A stretch of 64,000 bases of DNA, taken from assembly GCF_963677685.1 (NCBI RefSeq), contig NZ_OY782186.1:3224001-3288000 (forward strand). The letters are read 5' to 3'. Both the position numbers and the translations under genes were made by a program. The notes beneath the pieces were generated by a model. That model searched no databases. It was not told where the DNA came from and saw only the letters and a program-made list of their open reading frames with translations. The DNA comes from an uncultured Bacteroides sp. (GTDB lineage: Bacteria; Bacteroidota; Bacteroidia; Bacteroidales; Bacteroidaceae). Shown here piece by piece: positions 1 through 9,334 of the stretch. Position 1 is the first letter of the stretch; every line of letters starts with the position of its first letter.

Positions 1-1
1 G

Positions 2-619
2 TTGCAAGGAGAATGTGAAGATGCCATTCAACTGAACAAACTGCTCATAGAACAGGAAACAGACTTAATATTCCTAGATATAGAAATGCCCCATCTATCG
101 GGCATGGAGCTATTAGCCCAACTAAAGAATCCGCCAAAAGTCATTATCATCTCCGCTTATGAACGTTATGCATTAAAAGGATATGAATTTGATGTAATTG
201 ACTATCTTTTAAAACCCGTTTCCTTCGATCGTTTCATGAAAGCGGTCAACAAAGTCTATGAATCTCTATCCGCAAAAGAGCGGGAGACGCCAGAACCTTA
301 CCTGTTTATTAAGAGCAATAAAGTATTAAAGAAAATCATGATCAATGATATACTCTGCGTGCAAAGCATGGAGAACTATATCATTATCCACACCACAGAT
401 TCCAAAGAGATAACAAGCAGTACTCTTAAAAACTTTATGGAGCACCTGCCTCAGCCACAATTTTTACAAGTGCATCGTTCTTACGTCGTAAATACCGACA
501 TGATTGAGGCTCTTGATGGGAATCAGCTAATCATAGGCACGCATAAAATCCCTATCGCCAGAAATCTACGTGAGCAAGTGTTTGAAGCGTTACTAAAAAA
601 TAAGTTACTTTTGAGATAA
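2..619 (+). CDS. LytTR-family response regulator, 5' truncated by window edge
   Basis: C-terminal 205 residues of a two-component response regulator of the LytR/AlgR type, a cytoplasmic DNA-binding protein normally paired with a 7TM or 5TM histidine kinase. The receiver domain shows the phospho-acceptor Asp in FLDIEMP (residue 26 of the fragment), the switch Ser in IISAYE and the conserved Lys in YLLKP (residue 71). A LytTR DNA-binding domain follows (about residues 100-200), with the typical FLQVHRSYVVN stretch. About 25-30 N-terminal residues lie outside the window, so the TTG at position 2 is not the start. The partner kinase is probably just upstream, outside the window. The target genes cannot be read from this sequence. 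Confidence 0.93.
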   Translation: MQGECEDAIQLNKLLIEQETDLIFLDIEMPHLSGMELLAQLKNPPKVIIISAYERYALKGYEFDVIDYLLKPVSFDRFMKAVNKVYESLSAKERETPEPYLFIKSNKVLKKIMINDILCVQSMENYIIIHTTDSKEITSSTLKNFMEHLPQPQFLQVHRSYVVNTDMIEALDGNQLIIGTHKIPIARNLREQVFEALLKNKLLLR

Positions 620-675
620 AACGACTCTATTCTCACATTATTCACTATCCCACTAAAAGTCATTACTTGAATTAT

Positions 676-1785
676 TCAAAGAACTTTCTTTACAATAGGT
701 ATATACCTTAGTAAAGAAGCAATGGCAAAGCATAAAGGAATACCCGTCACCAAAACCAATACAAGCTTCAGCAAGGGAGAAATCGACAATTGCTCCACAA
801 GAAAGGTGAAACAGACCACTATCATAGGATGTATAATATAAGCTCCATAACTATTAACAGACAATTGCAATATTGCTTTATTGGGATGATTGAAAAATCT
901 CTTTGACAACGCAAGTAGAAAATAACTAATCCCTACACACACAACTGGTTCCCACATCGCATAAAATAAAGCTTCTCCGTTAAAACCTCCATTGAAAGAG
1001 CTTAGATTATTGAAATGAGTAGCCAAAACCCACACAAAAACCAGAATTCCAATCAAAGAAATGATGAACCATGGCATTGATTTTTTAATTGATATTTTAT
1101 CTAACCATTTGTTTCGATAGGCTGCTATTCCAGCAATATACATTGTAATGTATAATGCAAAATAACCAAACTGCAAATTAAAGGTAGATTTACCGACAGG
1201 ATAAATCAATCTAATCAAGTAAGCAAATAAACCACTGATCAAAATAAAAGAAAGAATACCCATGCTAGAGGGATATTTACTTATAAGCGAACTTAACTGT
1301 TTTCCCTTCTGTAGCTTCTGATAAAAAGCATAAATCGTTTCAAAAAACAACAAGGTCAATACAAACCACATAGGACCGGGGCTAGAATGATGAACATTCA
1401 TCATCTCAATAAAGCTCAACCAAGATGCATCTGTCTTGCCCTCATAAAGATGTATCCAGTAAACGAGAGTTGGATGAAGCAGTAAGATGTAAACAAGTAA
1501 TGGAATGCCTAATCTAATCCAACGATCTTTCAAAAAATTTCTAAAACCTTTCTTTTCAAACGATGGTCGCATAAAGAAAGCCGATATAAAGAAAAACAAA
1601 CTCATAAAGAAAGCCTGATTTATCCCCACAGAAGCGGAAAGAAGCATTTGAGTAAGCCCTGAAGTTGGTGTCTTACTTACATAATACCATCCACCTAAAG
1701 CACCAAAGGAAATAGCAGAATGATGAAACACCACCAAAACTGTCAAATAGACTCTCAAAACATCAATATAATATTCTCTTTTCAT
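676..1785 (-). CDS. Acyltransferase 3 family integral membrane protein
   Basis: Acyltransferase family 3 (OafA/WecH-like) protein with about ten hydrophobic segments, predicted in the inner membrane, where such enzymes move acyl groups onto surface sugars or other acceptors. The N-terminus YYIDVLRVYLTVLVVFHHS carries the family's early His pair, and the GPMWFVLTLLFFE segment is also typical. I chose the ATG at 1785 (MKREYYIDV, 369 aa). The reading frame stays open to an ATG at 1845, but the extra residues look like untranslated leader rather than protein. It is convergent with the response regulator and stands alone. The acyl acceptor is unknown. Confidence 0.87.
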   Translation of the reverse strand: MKREYYIDVLRVYLTVLVVFHHSAISFGALGGWYYVSKTPTSGLTQMLLSASVGINQAFFMSLFFFISAFFMRPSFEKKGFRNFLKDRWIRLGIPLLVYILLLHPTLVYWIHLYEGKTDASWLSFIEMMNVHHSSPGPMWFVLTLLFFETIYAFYQKLQKGKQLSSLISKYPSSMGILSFILISGLFAYLIRLIYPVGKSTFNLQFGYFALYITMYIAGIAAYRNKWLDKISIKKSMPWFIISLIGILVFVWVLATHFNNLSSFNGGFNGEALFYAMWEPVVCVGISYFLLALSKRFFNHPNKAILQLSVNSYGAYIIHPMIVVCFTFLVEQLSISPLLKLVLVLVTGIPLCFAIASLLRYIPIVKKVL

Positions 1786-2150
1786 AGCATTATTCATTAA
1801 GGATAAGACGTTGCAATATACAAAAACGTTGCATTGAAATAGCAAATTTTATGCAGATATTAAATCTCATTTTTAATGCAAAGCGCATTTATAATACTGA
1901 AAAAATTAAAGTTTGCAAGCTATTTCTAATAATCAGGTTTACAATATATTCTCTATCACAGCAATCTTATTTTATTACAAATATTTTCATCAAAAAGTGA
2001 ATTTTAAAAATATTGGTCAGCTAATTGAACTTATATAATTATAAAATATCTATTCAACAAAGAATAAATGCTAGCGTATACATCTTTTCAAGTAAATAAA
2101 AAGAGATAAATTAAATAACAGTCAACCATTTTCATGGTAATACATCGAAG

Positions 2151-2216
2151 GTAAATGTTTAACAGTTTGAGAGTAAATGTTTTGCGGGCTGAGAATAAAT
2201 GTTTTGCAGGTTGAAA
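2151..2216. repeat. Three tandem imperfect 22-bp repeats
   Basis: Three back-to-back 22-bp units at 2151-2172, 2173-2194 and 2195-2216 share the core rTAAATGTTTtgcgggytga. The last unit runs into a 17-bp inverted repeat: gttttgcaggttgaaac at 2201-2217 faces gtttcaagccgcaaaac at 2223-2239 across a 5-base loop. This is the only structure besides the valS terminator in the 1786-2340 gap; the rest is AT-rich with no convincing gene. Function unknown. Confidence 0.7.
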
Positions 2217-2263
2217 CAATTAGTTTCAAGCCGCAAAACAAATTATCTTATAGTGTTGAGAGT

Positions 2264-2310
2264 AATAAAAAAGCGCAGATACTCCTTAAGAATAAGGCAT
2301 ACCCACGCTT
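2264..2310 (-). terminator. Intrinsic terminator of valS
   Basis: Read on the minus strand, an 18-bp stem (one mismatch, several G-U pairs) opens with AAGCGTGGG and closes with CTGCGCTT around a TTCT loop, then runs into a T-rich tail. It begins about 30 bases after the valS stop codon. Confidence 0.75.
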
Positions 2311-2340
2311 CCAAGCATGATATAAAACTAAATAAGAATA

Positions 2341-4968
2341 TTACGCTTTTCGCAAAGCGGCAATATTCTCTCTCAATGAACTAATGATGCTTTCAGCATC
2401 GGCTTGCTTCTTACGTTCTAATTCAAGAACAGCAGCAGGCGCGTTGTTGACAAACTTCTCATTGCTCAATTTCTTCATTACACCTTTCAGAAAACCTTCT
2501 TTATGTTTTAACTCTGTTTCCATACGTGCTATTTCTGCTTCTACATCAATCATATTTGTTAATGGAACGGCAAACTCGAACGTACCTACCATAAAGGAAG
2601 CGGCACCTTCTGTTTTCGTTTCTACAGAAGTAATGGAAGTCAAATTACACATTTTCATAATAACAGGATCAAAAGCTTCAACAGGATTAGTGCCTGTGAC
2701 TTCTAATTGAAGTTCTTCTTTCTGTGCTATATTTTTCTGCATACGGATGGTGCGGATATTACTTATCACGCTCTTCACCGTTTCAAAGTCTTGTACAAAA
2801 GCGGTGTCTATAGATGTCTCCTTCGATAAAGGTTCTACCATAATGCTCTTGCCTTCTTCTCTTTCAGACACTTGTTGCCAAAGCTCTTCGGTAATGAAAG
2901 GCATGAATGGATGCAAGAGTTTAAGTAGATCATCAAAGAAAGCAATGGTCGACTCGTATACCGAAAGGTTAATGGGCTGACCGTAAGCGGGTTTTACCAT
3001 TTCAAGATACCAAGAAGAGAATTCATCCCAGAAAAGCTTATAAACAGCCATTAGAGCTTCGCTCAAACGGTATTTGCTAAACAAATCGGCCATCTCGGCA
3101 GCTACTTCATTTTGTTTGGATGCAAACCAATGAATAGCCAACTTAGAAGCTTCGGGAATTTCTACATTGGTATCTACTTCCCAACCTTTAACTAGGCGGA
3201 AAGCATTCCATATCTTATTATTAAAGTTACGTCCCTGCTCGCAGAGTGCTTCATCGAAAAGAATATCGTTTCCGGCGGGTGCAGCAAGCATCATTCCCAT
3301 ACGTACGCCATCGGCACCATACTGATCGATAAGATCTAACGGATCAGGCGAGTTACCTAATGATTTAGACATCTTACGACCTTGTTTATCTCTCACAATA
3401 CCTGTGAAGTAAACATTCTTAAACGGCATCTTACCTTCGTATTCATAGCCTCCCATAATCATGCGGGCTACCCAGAAAAAGATAATATCCGGACCTGTCA
3501 CAAGATCACTTGTAGGATAGTAATAGTTGATTTCTTCGTTGCCGGGATTATTGATGCCGTCAAACAAAGAGATAGGCCACAACCAAGAAGAGAACCAAGT
3601 ATCCAAGCAATCTTCATCTTGACGAAGATCGGCAAGAGTAAGGGTTGTATTTCCTGTTTTTTCTTGCGCCAGCTTCAATGCTTCGGCATCAGTAGCAGCA
3701 ACAACATAACCTCCTTCGGGAAGGAAGTAAGCCGGTATACGGTGTCCCCACCACAACTGGCGGCTGATACACCAATCTTTTATATTTTCTAGCCAGTGGC
3801 TATAAGTATTCTTATATTTAGCGGGATGAAATTTGATCTCATCATTCATCACTGGCCCTAAAGCCATCTTGGCAAAGTGTTCCATTTTAAGGAACCATTG
3901 CATAGAGAGTTTGGGCTCAATGACTACGTTTGTTCTCTCTGAATAACCAACCTTGTTCGTGTAAGCTTCTACTTTTTCAAGCAAGTCGGCCTCAGCAAGG
4001 TCTTTTTCTATCTGTTTACGTACTGCAAAGCGATCTTGACCAACATAGAGTCCGGCAGCTTCGCTAAGTGTTCCGTTATCATTAAAAATATCAATGGTTT
4101 GAAGATTGTATTTTTCGCCCAACATATAGTCATTAACATCATGTGCAGGGGTTACTTTAAGGCAACCTGTACCAAATTCGATGTCAACATAATCATCTTC
4201 GATAACGGGGATAACACGATTCACCAACGGAACAATCACTTTCTTTCCTCTAAGATGTTGATTCTTTGGGTCGTTAGGATTGATACACATCGCGGTATCG
4301 CCCATGATTGTTTCGGGACGGGTAGTTGCCACAACAGCATATCCATCTTCTCCTTCTATCTTATAACGAAGATAAAACAGTTTGCTGTGTTCTTCTTTAT
4401 AGATTACTTCTTCATCTGAAAGAGCGGTTAAGGCCTGAGGGTCCCAATTGACCATACGCACGCCACGGTAGATAAGACCTTTTTTATAAAGATCTACAAA
4501 TACCTTCAACACACTCTCACTACGTTTATCGTCCATCGTGAAAGCCGTGCGATCCCAGTCACATGAAGCGCCCAGTTTACGAAGTTGTTTTAGGATAATG
4601 CCCCCGTGTTCATCTGTCCACTCCCAAGCATGTTTCAAGAATTCATCGCGAGAAAGGTCTGTTTTCTTAATGCCTTGAGATGCCAAACGGTTAACCACTT
4701 TAGCTTCGGTTGCAATGGAAGCATGATCGGTACCGGGTACCCAACAAGCATTCTTGCCTTCCATGCGGGCACGACGTATCAAAATATCTTGTATGGTATT
4801 GTTAAGCATGTGTCCCATGTGCAGCACACCGGTGACGTTAGGTGGAGGGATGACGACCGTATAGGGTTCACGACCATCGGGTTTAGAACTGAACAATTTA
4901 TGTTCCATCCAATACTGGTACCATTTGCCTTCCACATCAGCGGGATTGTACTTGCTTGCTAATTCCAT
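2341..4968 (-). CDS. valS: Valine--tRNA ligase
   Basis: Class I aminoacyl-tRNA synthetase that charges tRNA-Val in the cytoplasm. The HIGH-type signature HMGH (residues 50-53) follows PPPNVTGVL, and the KMSKS loop ([11 protein letters not shown]) lies near residue 530. Between them sits the CP1 editing domain, with [12 protein letters not shown] and the ValRS-typical [15 protein letters not shown]. The [10 protein letters not shown] and FFWVARMIM motifs and a C-terminal coiled-coil arm (about residues 810-875) complete the normal domain order. Its 875 aa match full-length bacterial ValRS. It is transcribed alone. A candidate -7 element (TAATTTTG, minus strand, 5038-5045) and a short leader inverted repeat at 4996-5016 lie upstream. 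Confidence 0.98.
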   Translation of the reverse strand: MELASKYNPADVEGKWYQYWMEHKLFSSKPDGREPYTVVIPPPNVTGVLHMGHMLNNTIQDILIRRARMEGKNACWVPGTDHASIATEAKVVNRLASQGIKKTDLSRDEFLKHAWEWTDEHGGIILKQLRKLGASCDWDRTAFTMDDKRSESVLKVFVDLYKKGLIYRGVRMVNWDPQALTALSDEEVIYKEEHSKLFYLRYKIEGEDGYAVVATTRPETIMGDTAMCINPNDPKNQHLRGKKVIVPLVNRVIPVIEDDYVDIEFGTGCLKVTPAHDVNDYMLGEKYNLQTIDIFNDNGTLSEAAGLYVGQDRFAVRKQIEKDLAEADLLEKVEAYTNKVGYSERTNVVIEPKLSMQWFLKMEHFAKMALGPVMNDEIKFHPAKYKNTYSHWLENIKDWCISRQLWWGHRIPAYFLPEGGYVVAATDAEALKLAQEKTGNTTLTLADLRQDEDCLDTWFSSWLWPISLFDGINNPGNEEINYYYPTSDLVTGPDIIFFWVARMIMGGYEYEGKMPFKNVYFTGIVRDKQGRKMSKSLGNSPDPLDLIDQYGADGVRMGMMLAAPAGNDILFDEALCEQGRNFNNKIWNAFRLVKGWEVDTNVEIPEASKLAIHWFASKQNEVAAEMADLFSKYRLSEALMAVYKLFWDEFSSWYLEMVKPAYGQPINLSVYESTIAFFDDLLKLLHPFMPFITEELWQQVSEREEGKSIMVEPLSKETSIDTAFVQDFETVKSVISNIRTIRMQKNIAQKEELQLEVTGTNPVEAFDPVIMKMCNLTSITSVETKTEGAASFMVGTFEFAVPLTNMIDVEAEIARMETELKHKEGFLKGVMKKLSNEKFVNNAPAAVLELERKKQADAESIISSLRENIAALRKA

Positions 4969-4995
4969 GATTAATTTCTACCGTTAAAATTGATA

Positions 4996-5016
4996 GTGAC
5001 CAACAGAGTTTGTCAC
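4996..5016 (-). promoter_or_regulatory. Inverted repeat in valS leader
   Basis: gtgaccaac and gtttgtcac form a 9-bp inverted repeat with one mismatch around a 3-base centre, between the candidate -7 element and the valS start. It could be an operator or an RNA hairpin in the leader. No T-box-like structure was recognised. Confidence 0.3.
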
Positions 5017-5143
5017 CCATTAATTATATAATGGCTGCAAAATTAATAAATAAAATATCAAATCGTGTCACTCTAAGATTGTTTCTATTGTCTAAACAAG
5101 CATTTAAAATCAAGATGCATGATCATAATGGAAAATAATTGTA

Positions 5144-5151
5144 TATTTTTG
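5144..5151 (+). promoter_or_regulatory. Candidate -7 promoter element for the DUF3810-mazG pair
   Basis: TATTTTTG fits the Bacteroidetes -7 consensus TAnnTTTG and lies 20 bases before the ATG at 5172. The open frame extends upstream through this element, which argues that translation starts at 5172 and not at the TTG at 5139. No good -33 box was found. Confidence 0.5.
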
Positions 5152-5171
5152 CCTTGAGAACAGTCTTAAAA

Positions 5172-6254
5172 ATGAAATTAAATCAAATTATACGATATAC
5201 TTTATTATTCTTTCTCCTAGCAACAGTGTGGATTATTCAAAGCATCCCTTCAATGGGGCAGGCTTATGCCGACCATGCATATCCTTTTATCGCGAGTTGC
5301 CTTTCCTCTTTTTCCCGATTTATCCCTTTTTCCTTAGGTGACTTATTCATTACACTAAGCATAACGGGACTCCTACTATACCCCATCTATGCCCGACGCA
5401 AAAAGAGTAAGTGGCTAAAGATTTTGCGACAGGAAGTAGAATATTTGTTATGGATATATGTATGGTTCTATCTGGCATGGGGACTGAATTATTCTCAGAA
5501 GAATTTCTACCAACGAACTCAAACGCCTTATGTAGCTTATTCATCAACTAACTTTAAAGAGTTTGCATTTAATTATATCAAAAAACTAAATACATTCTAT
5601 TTAGCTCCGCCAACAAAGATAAATAAGGAGATGGTAAGACGGGAAGTGACACGTATCTACACACAAATATATGATTCAGTGGGTATCAATCGCCCTTTCA
5701 TATCACATCCTCGTGTGAAAACAATGATGTTTAGTCCACTAAGCTCGATGATGGGAATCACTGGCTATATGGGACCATTCTTTTCCGAGTTCAATCTGAA
5801 TAAAAACTTGCTTCCGGTAGATTATCCGGCAACTTATGCACATGAGATGGCACATTTATGGGGCATTGCCAACGAGGCGGAAGCTAACTTTTATGCGTAT
5901 GAGGTTTGCACCCGATCTAACATCCCAAGTATTCGTTTTAGTGGCTACTTCCTCATCTTTAATCATGTGATCAGGAATGCACAACAATTATTATCGAAGG
6001 AAGATTATGAACAGCTAATAAAGGAGATACGTCCGGGAATCAGAAAAATAGCACAAGATGACTATAATCATTGGATGAGCTTATATAATCCGCTTGTTGG
6101 TAATGTACAAAACTGGATATATGATCTTTACTTGAAAGGAAATAAGATTAAGAGCGGACGCAGAAATTATTCGGAAGTAATTGGGTTGCTTATCTCTTGG
6201 GAAGAGAAAACTAAGATTGAGAAATTAAGACAAATTATAAAACATAAATTATGA
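5172..6254 (+). CDS. DUF3810 family membrane protein with HExxH motif
   Basis: Recognised as DUF3810, a Bacteroidetes/Firmicutes family of unknown role. There is an N-terminal membrane segment (about residues 5-25), a second near 50-65 and a third near 95. A soluble domain contains YAHEMAHLWG (His about 224) followed by NEAEANFYAY. The HExxH plus downstream Glu arrangement resembles a zincin metalloprotease site, so peptidase activity is plausible but inferred. I place the start at 5172 (MKLNQIIRY, 360 aa), downstream of the -7 element. Its stop overlaps the mazG start by 4 bases (ATGA), so the two are translationally coupled. Confidence 0.85.
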   Translation: MKLNQIIRYTLLFFLLATVWIIQSIPSMGQAYADHAYPFIASCLSSFSRFIPFSLGDLFITLSITGLLLYPIYARRKKSKWLKILRQEVEYLLWIYVWFYLAWGLNYSQKNFYQRTQTPYVAYSSTNFKEFAFNYIKKLNTFYLAPPTKINKEMVRREVTRIYTQIYDSVGINRPFISHPRVKTMMFSPLSSMMGITGYMGPFFSEFNLNKNLLPVDYPATYAHEMAHLWGIANEAEANFYAYEVCTRSNIPSIRFSGYFLIFNHVIRNAQQLLSKEDYEQLIKEIRPGIRKIAQDDYNHWMSLYNPLVGNVQNWIYDLYLKGNKIKSGRRNYSEVIGLLISWEEKTKIEKLRQIIKHKL

Positions 6255-7036
6255 GTACTAAAGAAGAAAAGATGGAAGCTTTTGGTCGCTTTCTTGATAT
6301 ATTGGATGAACTTAGGGTAAAGTGTCCATGGGACAAGAAACAGACGAATGAGAGTCTACGCCCTAATACGATTGAAGAGACGTATGAACTTTGCGATGCT
6401 TTAATGAGGGATGACAAAAAAGATATTTGCAAGGAGTTAGGTGACGTACTTCTGCATGTAGCCTTCTATGCCAAGATAGGTTCGGAAACAGGTGATTTTG
6501 ATATGAAGGATGTATGTGACCATCTATGTGAAAAGCTGATCTATCGCCACCCTCATGTATTTGGTGAGGTCAAAGCCGAAACGGCAGGAGAAGTTTCCGA
6601 TAATTGGGAACAACTGAAGCTAAAGGAGAAAGATGGTAACAAAAGTGTATTGAGTGGCGTGCCCGCTGCTATGCCTTCACTGATCAAAGCTTATCGCATT
6701 CAGGACAAAGCCCGTCATGTAGGGTTCGACTGGCAAGAAAAGGAACAAGTGTGGGATAAAGTAAGAGAGGAATTTGGTGAATTGCAGGCGGAAATTAAGG
6801 AGATGGATAAAGATAAAGCTGAAGCTGAATTTGGAGATCTATTTTTCAGCATCATCAATGCGGCTCGCCTTTATCATATTAATCCGGAAAATGCACTGGA
6901 ACGTACCAATCAGAAATTTATAAGACGCTTTAATTATTTGGAAGAGAAGACCATTAAGAAAGGACAAAGTCTTAAAGATATGACATTAGAGGAAATGGAT
7001 GTTATCTGGAATGAAGCCAAGAAATTAGAATTATAA
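6251..7036 (+). CDS. mazG: Nucleoside triphosphate pyrophosphohydrolase MazG
   Basis: All-alpha NTP pyrophosphatase that hydrolyses (d)NTPs to the monophosphate and PPi, a house-cleaning enzyme. At 261 aa it matches the long E. coli-type MazG with two tandem MazG domains. The first carries CPWDKKQTNESL, the metal-binding TIEETYELCDAL, and KELGDVLLHVAFYAKI. The second carries VREEFGELQAEI and EAEFGDLFFSIINAARLY. It is the second gene of a two-gene operon with the DUF3810 gene (ATGA overlap) and ends at a strong bidirectional terminator. Confidence 0.96.
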   Translation: MSTKEEKMEAFGRFLDILDELRVKCPWDKKQTNESLRPNTIEETYELCDALMRDDKKDICKELGDVLLHVAFYAKIGSETGDFDMKDVCDHLCEKLIYRHPHVFGEVKAETAGEVSDNWEQLKLKEKDGNKSVLSGVPAAMPSLIKAYRIQDKARHVGFDWQEKEQVWDKVREEFGELQAEIKEMDKDKAEAEFGDLFFSIINAARLYHINPENALERTNQKFIRRFNYLEEKTIKKGQSLKDMTLEEMDVIWNEAKKLEL

Positions 7037-7060
7037 AGAACTCTGAAGTATCAAAGCAAA

Positions 7061-7107
7061 AAAACTCCCGATTTAAACTCAAATGCATGAGTTAAATCGG
7101 GAGTTTT
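7061..7107. terminator. Bidirectional terminator between mazG and the lpxA paralogue
   Basis: aaaactcccgatttaa and ttaaatcgggagtttt form a 16-bp perfect stem, with a further short actc/gagt pairing inside, between two convergent genes. A- and T-tracts on both sides allow termination in both directions. Confidence 0.9.
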
Positions 7108-7152
7108 ACTTTCTTTACTTACTTGATCCTTAGAAAAAGGAATAAGCTCTGT

Positions 7153-7923
7153 TTATTTTACAATCCCCGTATTTTCCTCAGACTTCTCAACAAAGCGAAG
7201 AATCTCTTCGATCTCTTCACTCATCGGCACCTGTTCACGAATACGAAGAAGAGCATCAAAAACACTTGTATTTCCATGATAAATAAGATGGTAGGCAGTA
7301 GCAATATGCTTCTGCACTTTCTCTGAGACATTATGCTTTGAAAGAACAATGCTGTTTATATCATAGAAGTGAGTAGGGTTTCCTGACACAATGACATAAG
7401 GAGGAATATCTTTATCGAAACGACATCCTCCTCGTACCAAACTCCATGAAGCAACATGAGCCCCTTGTATAGAGGCTTGGCTGCCGATGATGGCATGCGA
7501 ATCAACTATACTGTCACCCGAAACTTTAACACCATATCCAAACACACAATGATCTGCAATCTGTGTATCATGCGATATGTGTACCCCTTCAAAAAAAGTA
7601 TTATGATCGCCTATCACTGTAGCATCTCCCTCATGGGTAGCCCGGTTAATAACCACATTCTCACGAATAACATTATTCTTACCTATGATAAGCGAAGACT
7701 TCTCTCCGGTGAAGCAAAAGTCTTGAGGCAAAGCACCCAACACTGTATTCTGAAACACATGGTTACCTTCTGCTAGCTTAGTACCATTCATAATGCTCAC
7801 ATAGGGCATAATAATACAGTTGTCACCAATCTCCACATCCTTCTCTATATAAGCAAAGGGATATATTTCTACGTTTTTCCCAATTTTAGCATTAGGATCA
7901 ACAAATGCTTGCGGACTAATCAT
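7153..7923 (-). CDS. LpxA-like acyl-ACP:UDP-sugar O-acyltransferase, divergent paralogue
   Basis: Left-handed beta-helix (hexapeptide-repeat) protein of 256 aa, collinear with LpxA, which puts the first acyl chain on UDP-GlcNAc in lipid A synthesis. It keeps PQD (66-68), the catalytic-type HISHD (His115, His118) and GGCRFDKDIPPYVI. Compared with the canonical copy at 62331-63098, Lys70 is Cys, the HQF His153 is Gln, one residue is missing after that loop, and the GLRRRGF nucleotide-binding loop reads VLSKHNV. It lies 28 bp after the outer-membrane channel gene, so it is probably the last gene of the efflux operon. A changed substrate or lost activity is inferred; family membership is secure. 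Confidence 0.88.
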   Translation of the reverse strand: MISPQAFVDPNAKIGKNVEIYPFAYIEKDVEIGDNCIIMPYVSIMNGTKLAEGNHVFQNTVLGALPQDFCFTGEKSSLIIGKNNVIRENVVINRATHEGDATVIGDHNTFFEGVHISHDTQIADHCVFGYGVKVSGDSIVDSHAIIGSQASIQGAHVASWSLVRGGCRFDKDIPPYVIVSGNPTHFYDINSIVLSKHNVSEKVQKHIATAYHLIYHGNTSVFDALLRIREQVPMSEEIEEILRFVEKSEENTGIVK

Positions 7924-7951
7924 ATTCTATCCTTATTTTTATGGTTCAACA

Positions 7952-9334
7952 TTATCTTCCTCCTCCTAACGCATAATAGAGGTTCACTACTGCTTGCATT
8001 CGATAAAAATCATCTGAGACTTTAGAAAGTTGCGCTCCCAATAATGATTTCTGTGCAGTAAGTACGTCCAGATAAGTGGCAGTTCCCAGTTTAAATAATT
8101 GCTGGGTATAATCTACCGCTTTTACTAAAGCAGCAACCTGTTCAGCTTCTAATGAGCTCTTTTCTGTAGATGATTGATACAATACTAAAGCATTGCTAAC
8201 TTCACTACCTGCATTCAATAATCTGTATTGAAAGGCAAGCAAAGCTTCTTTTTGTTTTGCTTTAGCTATTTTCAAATTAGCAATATTCTTTCCTTTGTTG
8301 AACAATGGTTGGGTCAACGAGCCAACAGCAGAAGCAATCATTTTGCCCGGATTAATAATGGCCGCGCCTGCATTGTTTGTCCATCCCAAACTTCCTGTAA
8401 GAGTGAGGTTAGGATAAAAAGCAGAACGAGCCTGATTAGTGGCGTAATATGCAGAGGCCAGAGCCATCTCACTTTGACGTACATCCGGACGATTAGACAA
8501 GAGTTCCACAGGAACACCAGTAGCCAAATGCTCAGGTAACATTTGTTCCTCTAAAGCCCCTCTATCTACCGCTTGTGGAACCTTTCCCAACAAAAGAGAT
8601 AAAGAGTTCTCCGTCTCACGAATTTGGCGACGCAATTGAGATAAAGAAGCAAGCACACTGTAATAGTTTGCTTGTGTAGAAACCACTGCCGATTCATTAG
8701 CATTACCGATAGTGATCAGTTTTTTAGTAGTTTCAACGCTCTCTTTCCAAGCTTCAGCAGTCTTAGTACTTATCTCCAATTGGCGGTCGAGCATCAACAA
8801 GGTATAATAAGTATTAGCAATATTAGCAATCACTTTAGTACGTACTGCCTGTTGATAAGCTTTGGTCTGTAACAGAGCAGCTTTCTTAGCACGTTCAGCA
8901 TTCAATAAATTACCAAACAAGTCTATTTCCCAACTCGACACAATAGGCAATTGATAAGTTTGAGTAGCCTTAGCATGGTCAAAACTACTCACAGTGCCTT
9001 GAGGATTCAAAGCAAACGAGGGCAGAAAAGAGAGTTTGGCTGATGTAAGCATAGCTTCCGCCTCTTTCACTTTCAAACTTGCAGTAAGCAAATCTGTATT
9101 ATTCGCTAGTCCTTGTTCTATCAATGCCTGTAGCTTAGGATCAGTAAAGACCTCCTTCCAAGGCAGATTACCCATATTGGTTGTATCATTATCATTTACA
9201 GCCAGAGTATCAGTTGATGAAACCGTATCACGATACAAACCGGAAGCAGTCACATCCGGACGGTCATACGATTTATAGATGTTGCAACTGCTTAACGCAG
9301 TTGCACACATCAAATATATTAGTTGCTTCTTCAT
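7952..9334 (-). CDS. RND efflux outer-membrane channel lipoprotein (TolC/OprM/NodT family)
   Basis: Outer-membrane factor of a tripartite efflux pump (460 aa). It begins with a lipoprotein signal peptide (CATALSSC lipobox, Cys16), typical of the OprM/NodT branch. Two OEP repeats follow, with hallmarks VSSWEIDLFGNL, LLSNRPDVRQSEMALASAYYATNQARSAFYPNLTLTGS (shown only as landmark; family signature is NRPDVR...A....R..FYP) and a helical C-terminal half ending YYALGGG. Its start overlaps the pump stop by 4 bases, so it is third in the adaptor-pump-channel operon. Confidence 0.96.
   Translation of the reverse strand: MKKQLIYLMCATALSSCNIYKSYDRPDVTASGLYRDTVSSTDTLAVNDNDTTNMGNLPWKEVFTDPKLQALIEQGLANNTDLLTASLKVKEAEAMLTSAKLSFLPSFALNPQGTVSSFDHAKATQTYQLPIVSSWEIDLFGNLLNAERAKKAALLQTKAYQQAVRTKVIANIANTYYTLLMLDRQLEISTKTAEAWKESVETTKKLITIGNANESAVVSTQANYYSVLASLSQLRRQIRETENSLSLLLGKVPQAVDRGALEEQMLPEHLATGVPVELLSNRPDVRQSEMALASAYYATNQARSAFYPNLTLTGSLGWTNNAGAAIINPGKMIASAVGSLTQPLFNKGKNIANLKIAKAKQKEALLAFQYRLLNAGSEVSNALVLYQSSTEKSSLEAEQVAALVKAVDYTQQLFKLGTATYLDVLTAQKSLLGAQLSKVSDDFYRMQAVVNLYYALGGGR

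Noticed and set aside
2199..2384. 61-codon plus-strand frame downstream of valS
   Set aside because: It runs through the repeats and the valS terminator and overlaps the valS 3' end antisense; no start signal or protein features.
3382..4962. Several plus-strand frames of 118-136 codons within valS
   Set aside because: Antisense to a fully recognisable valS with intact motifs; composition reflects the opposite strand.
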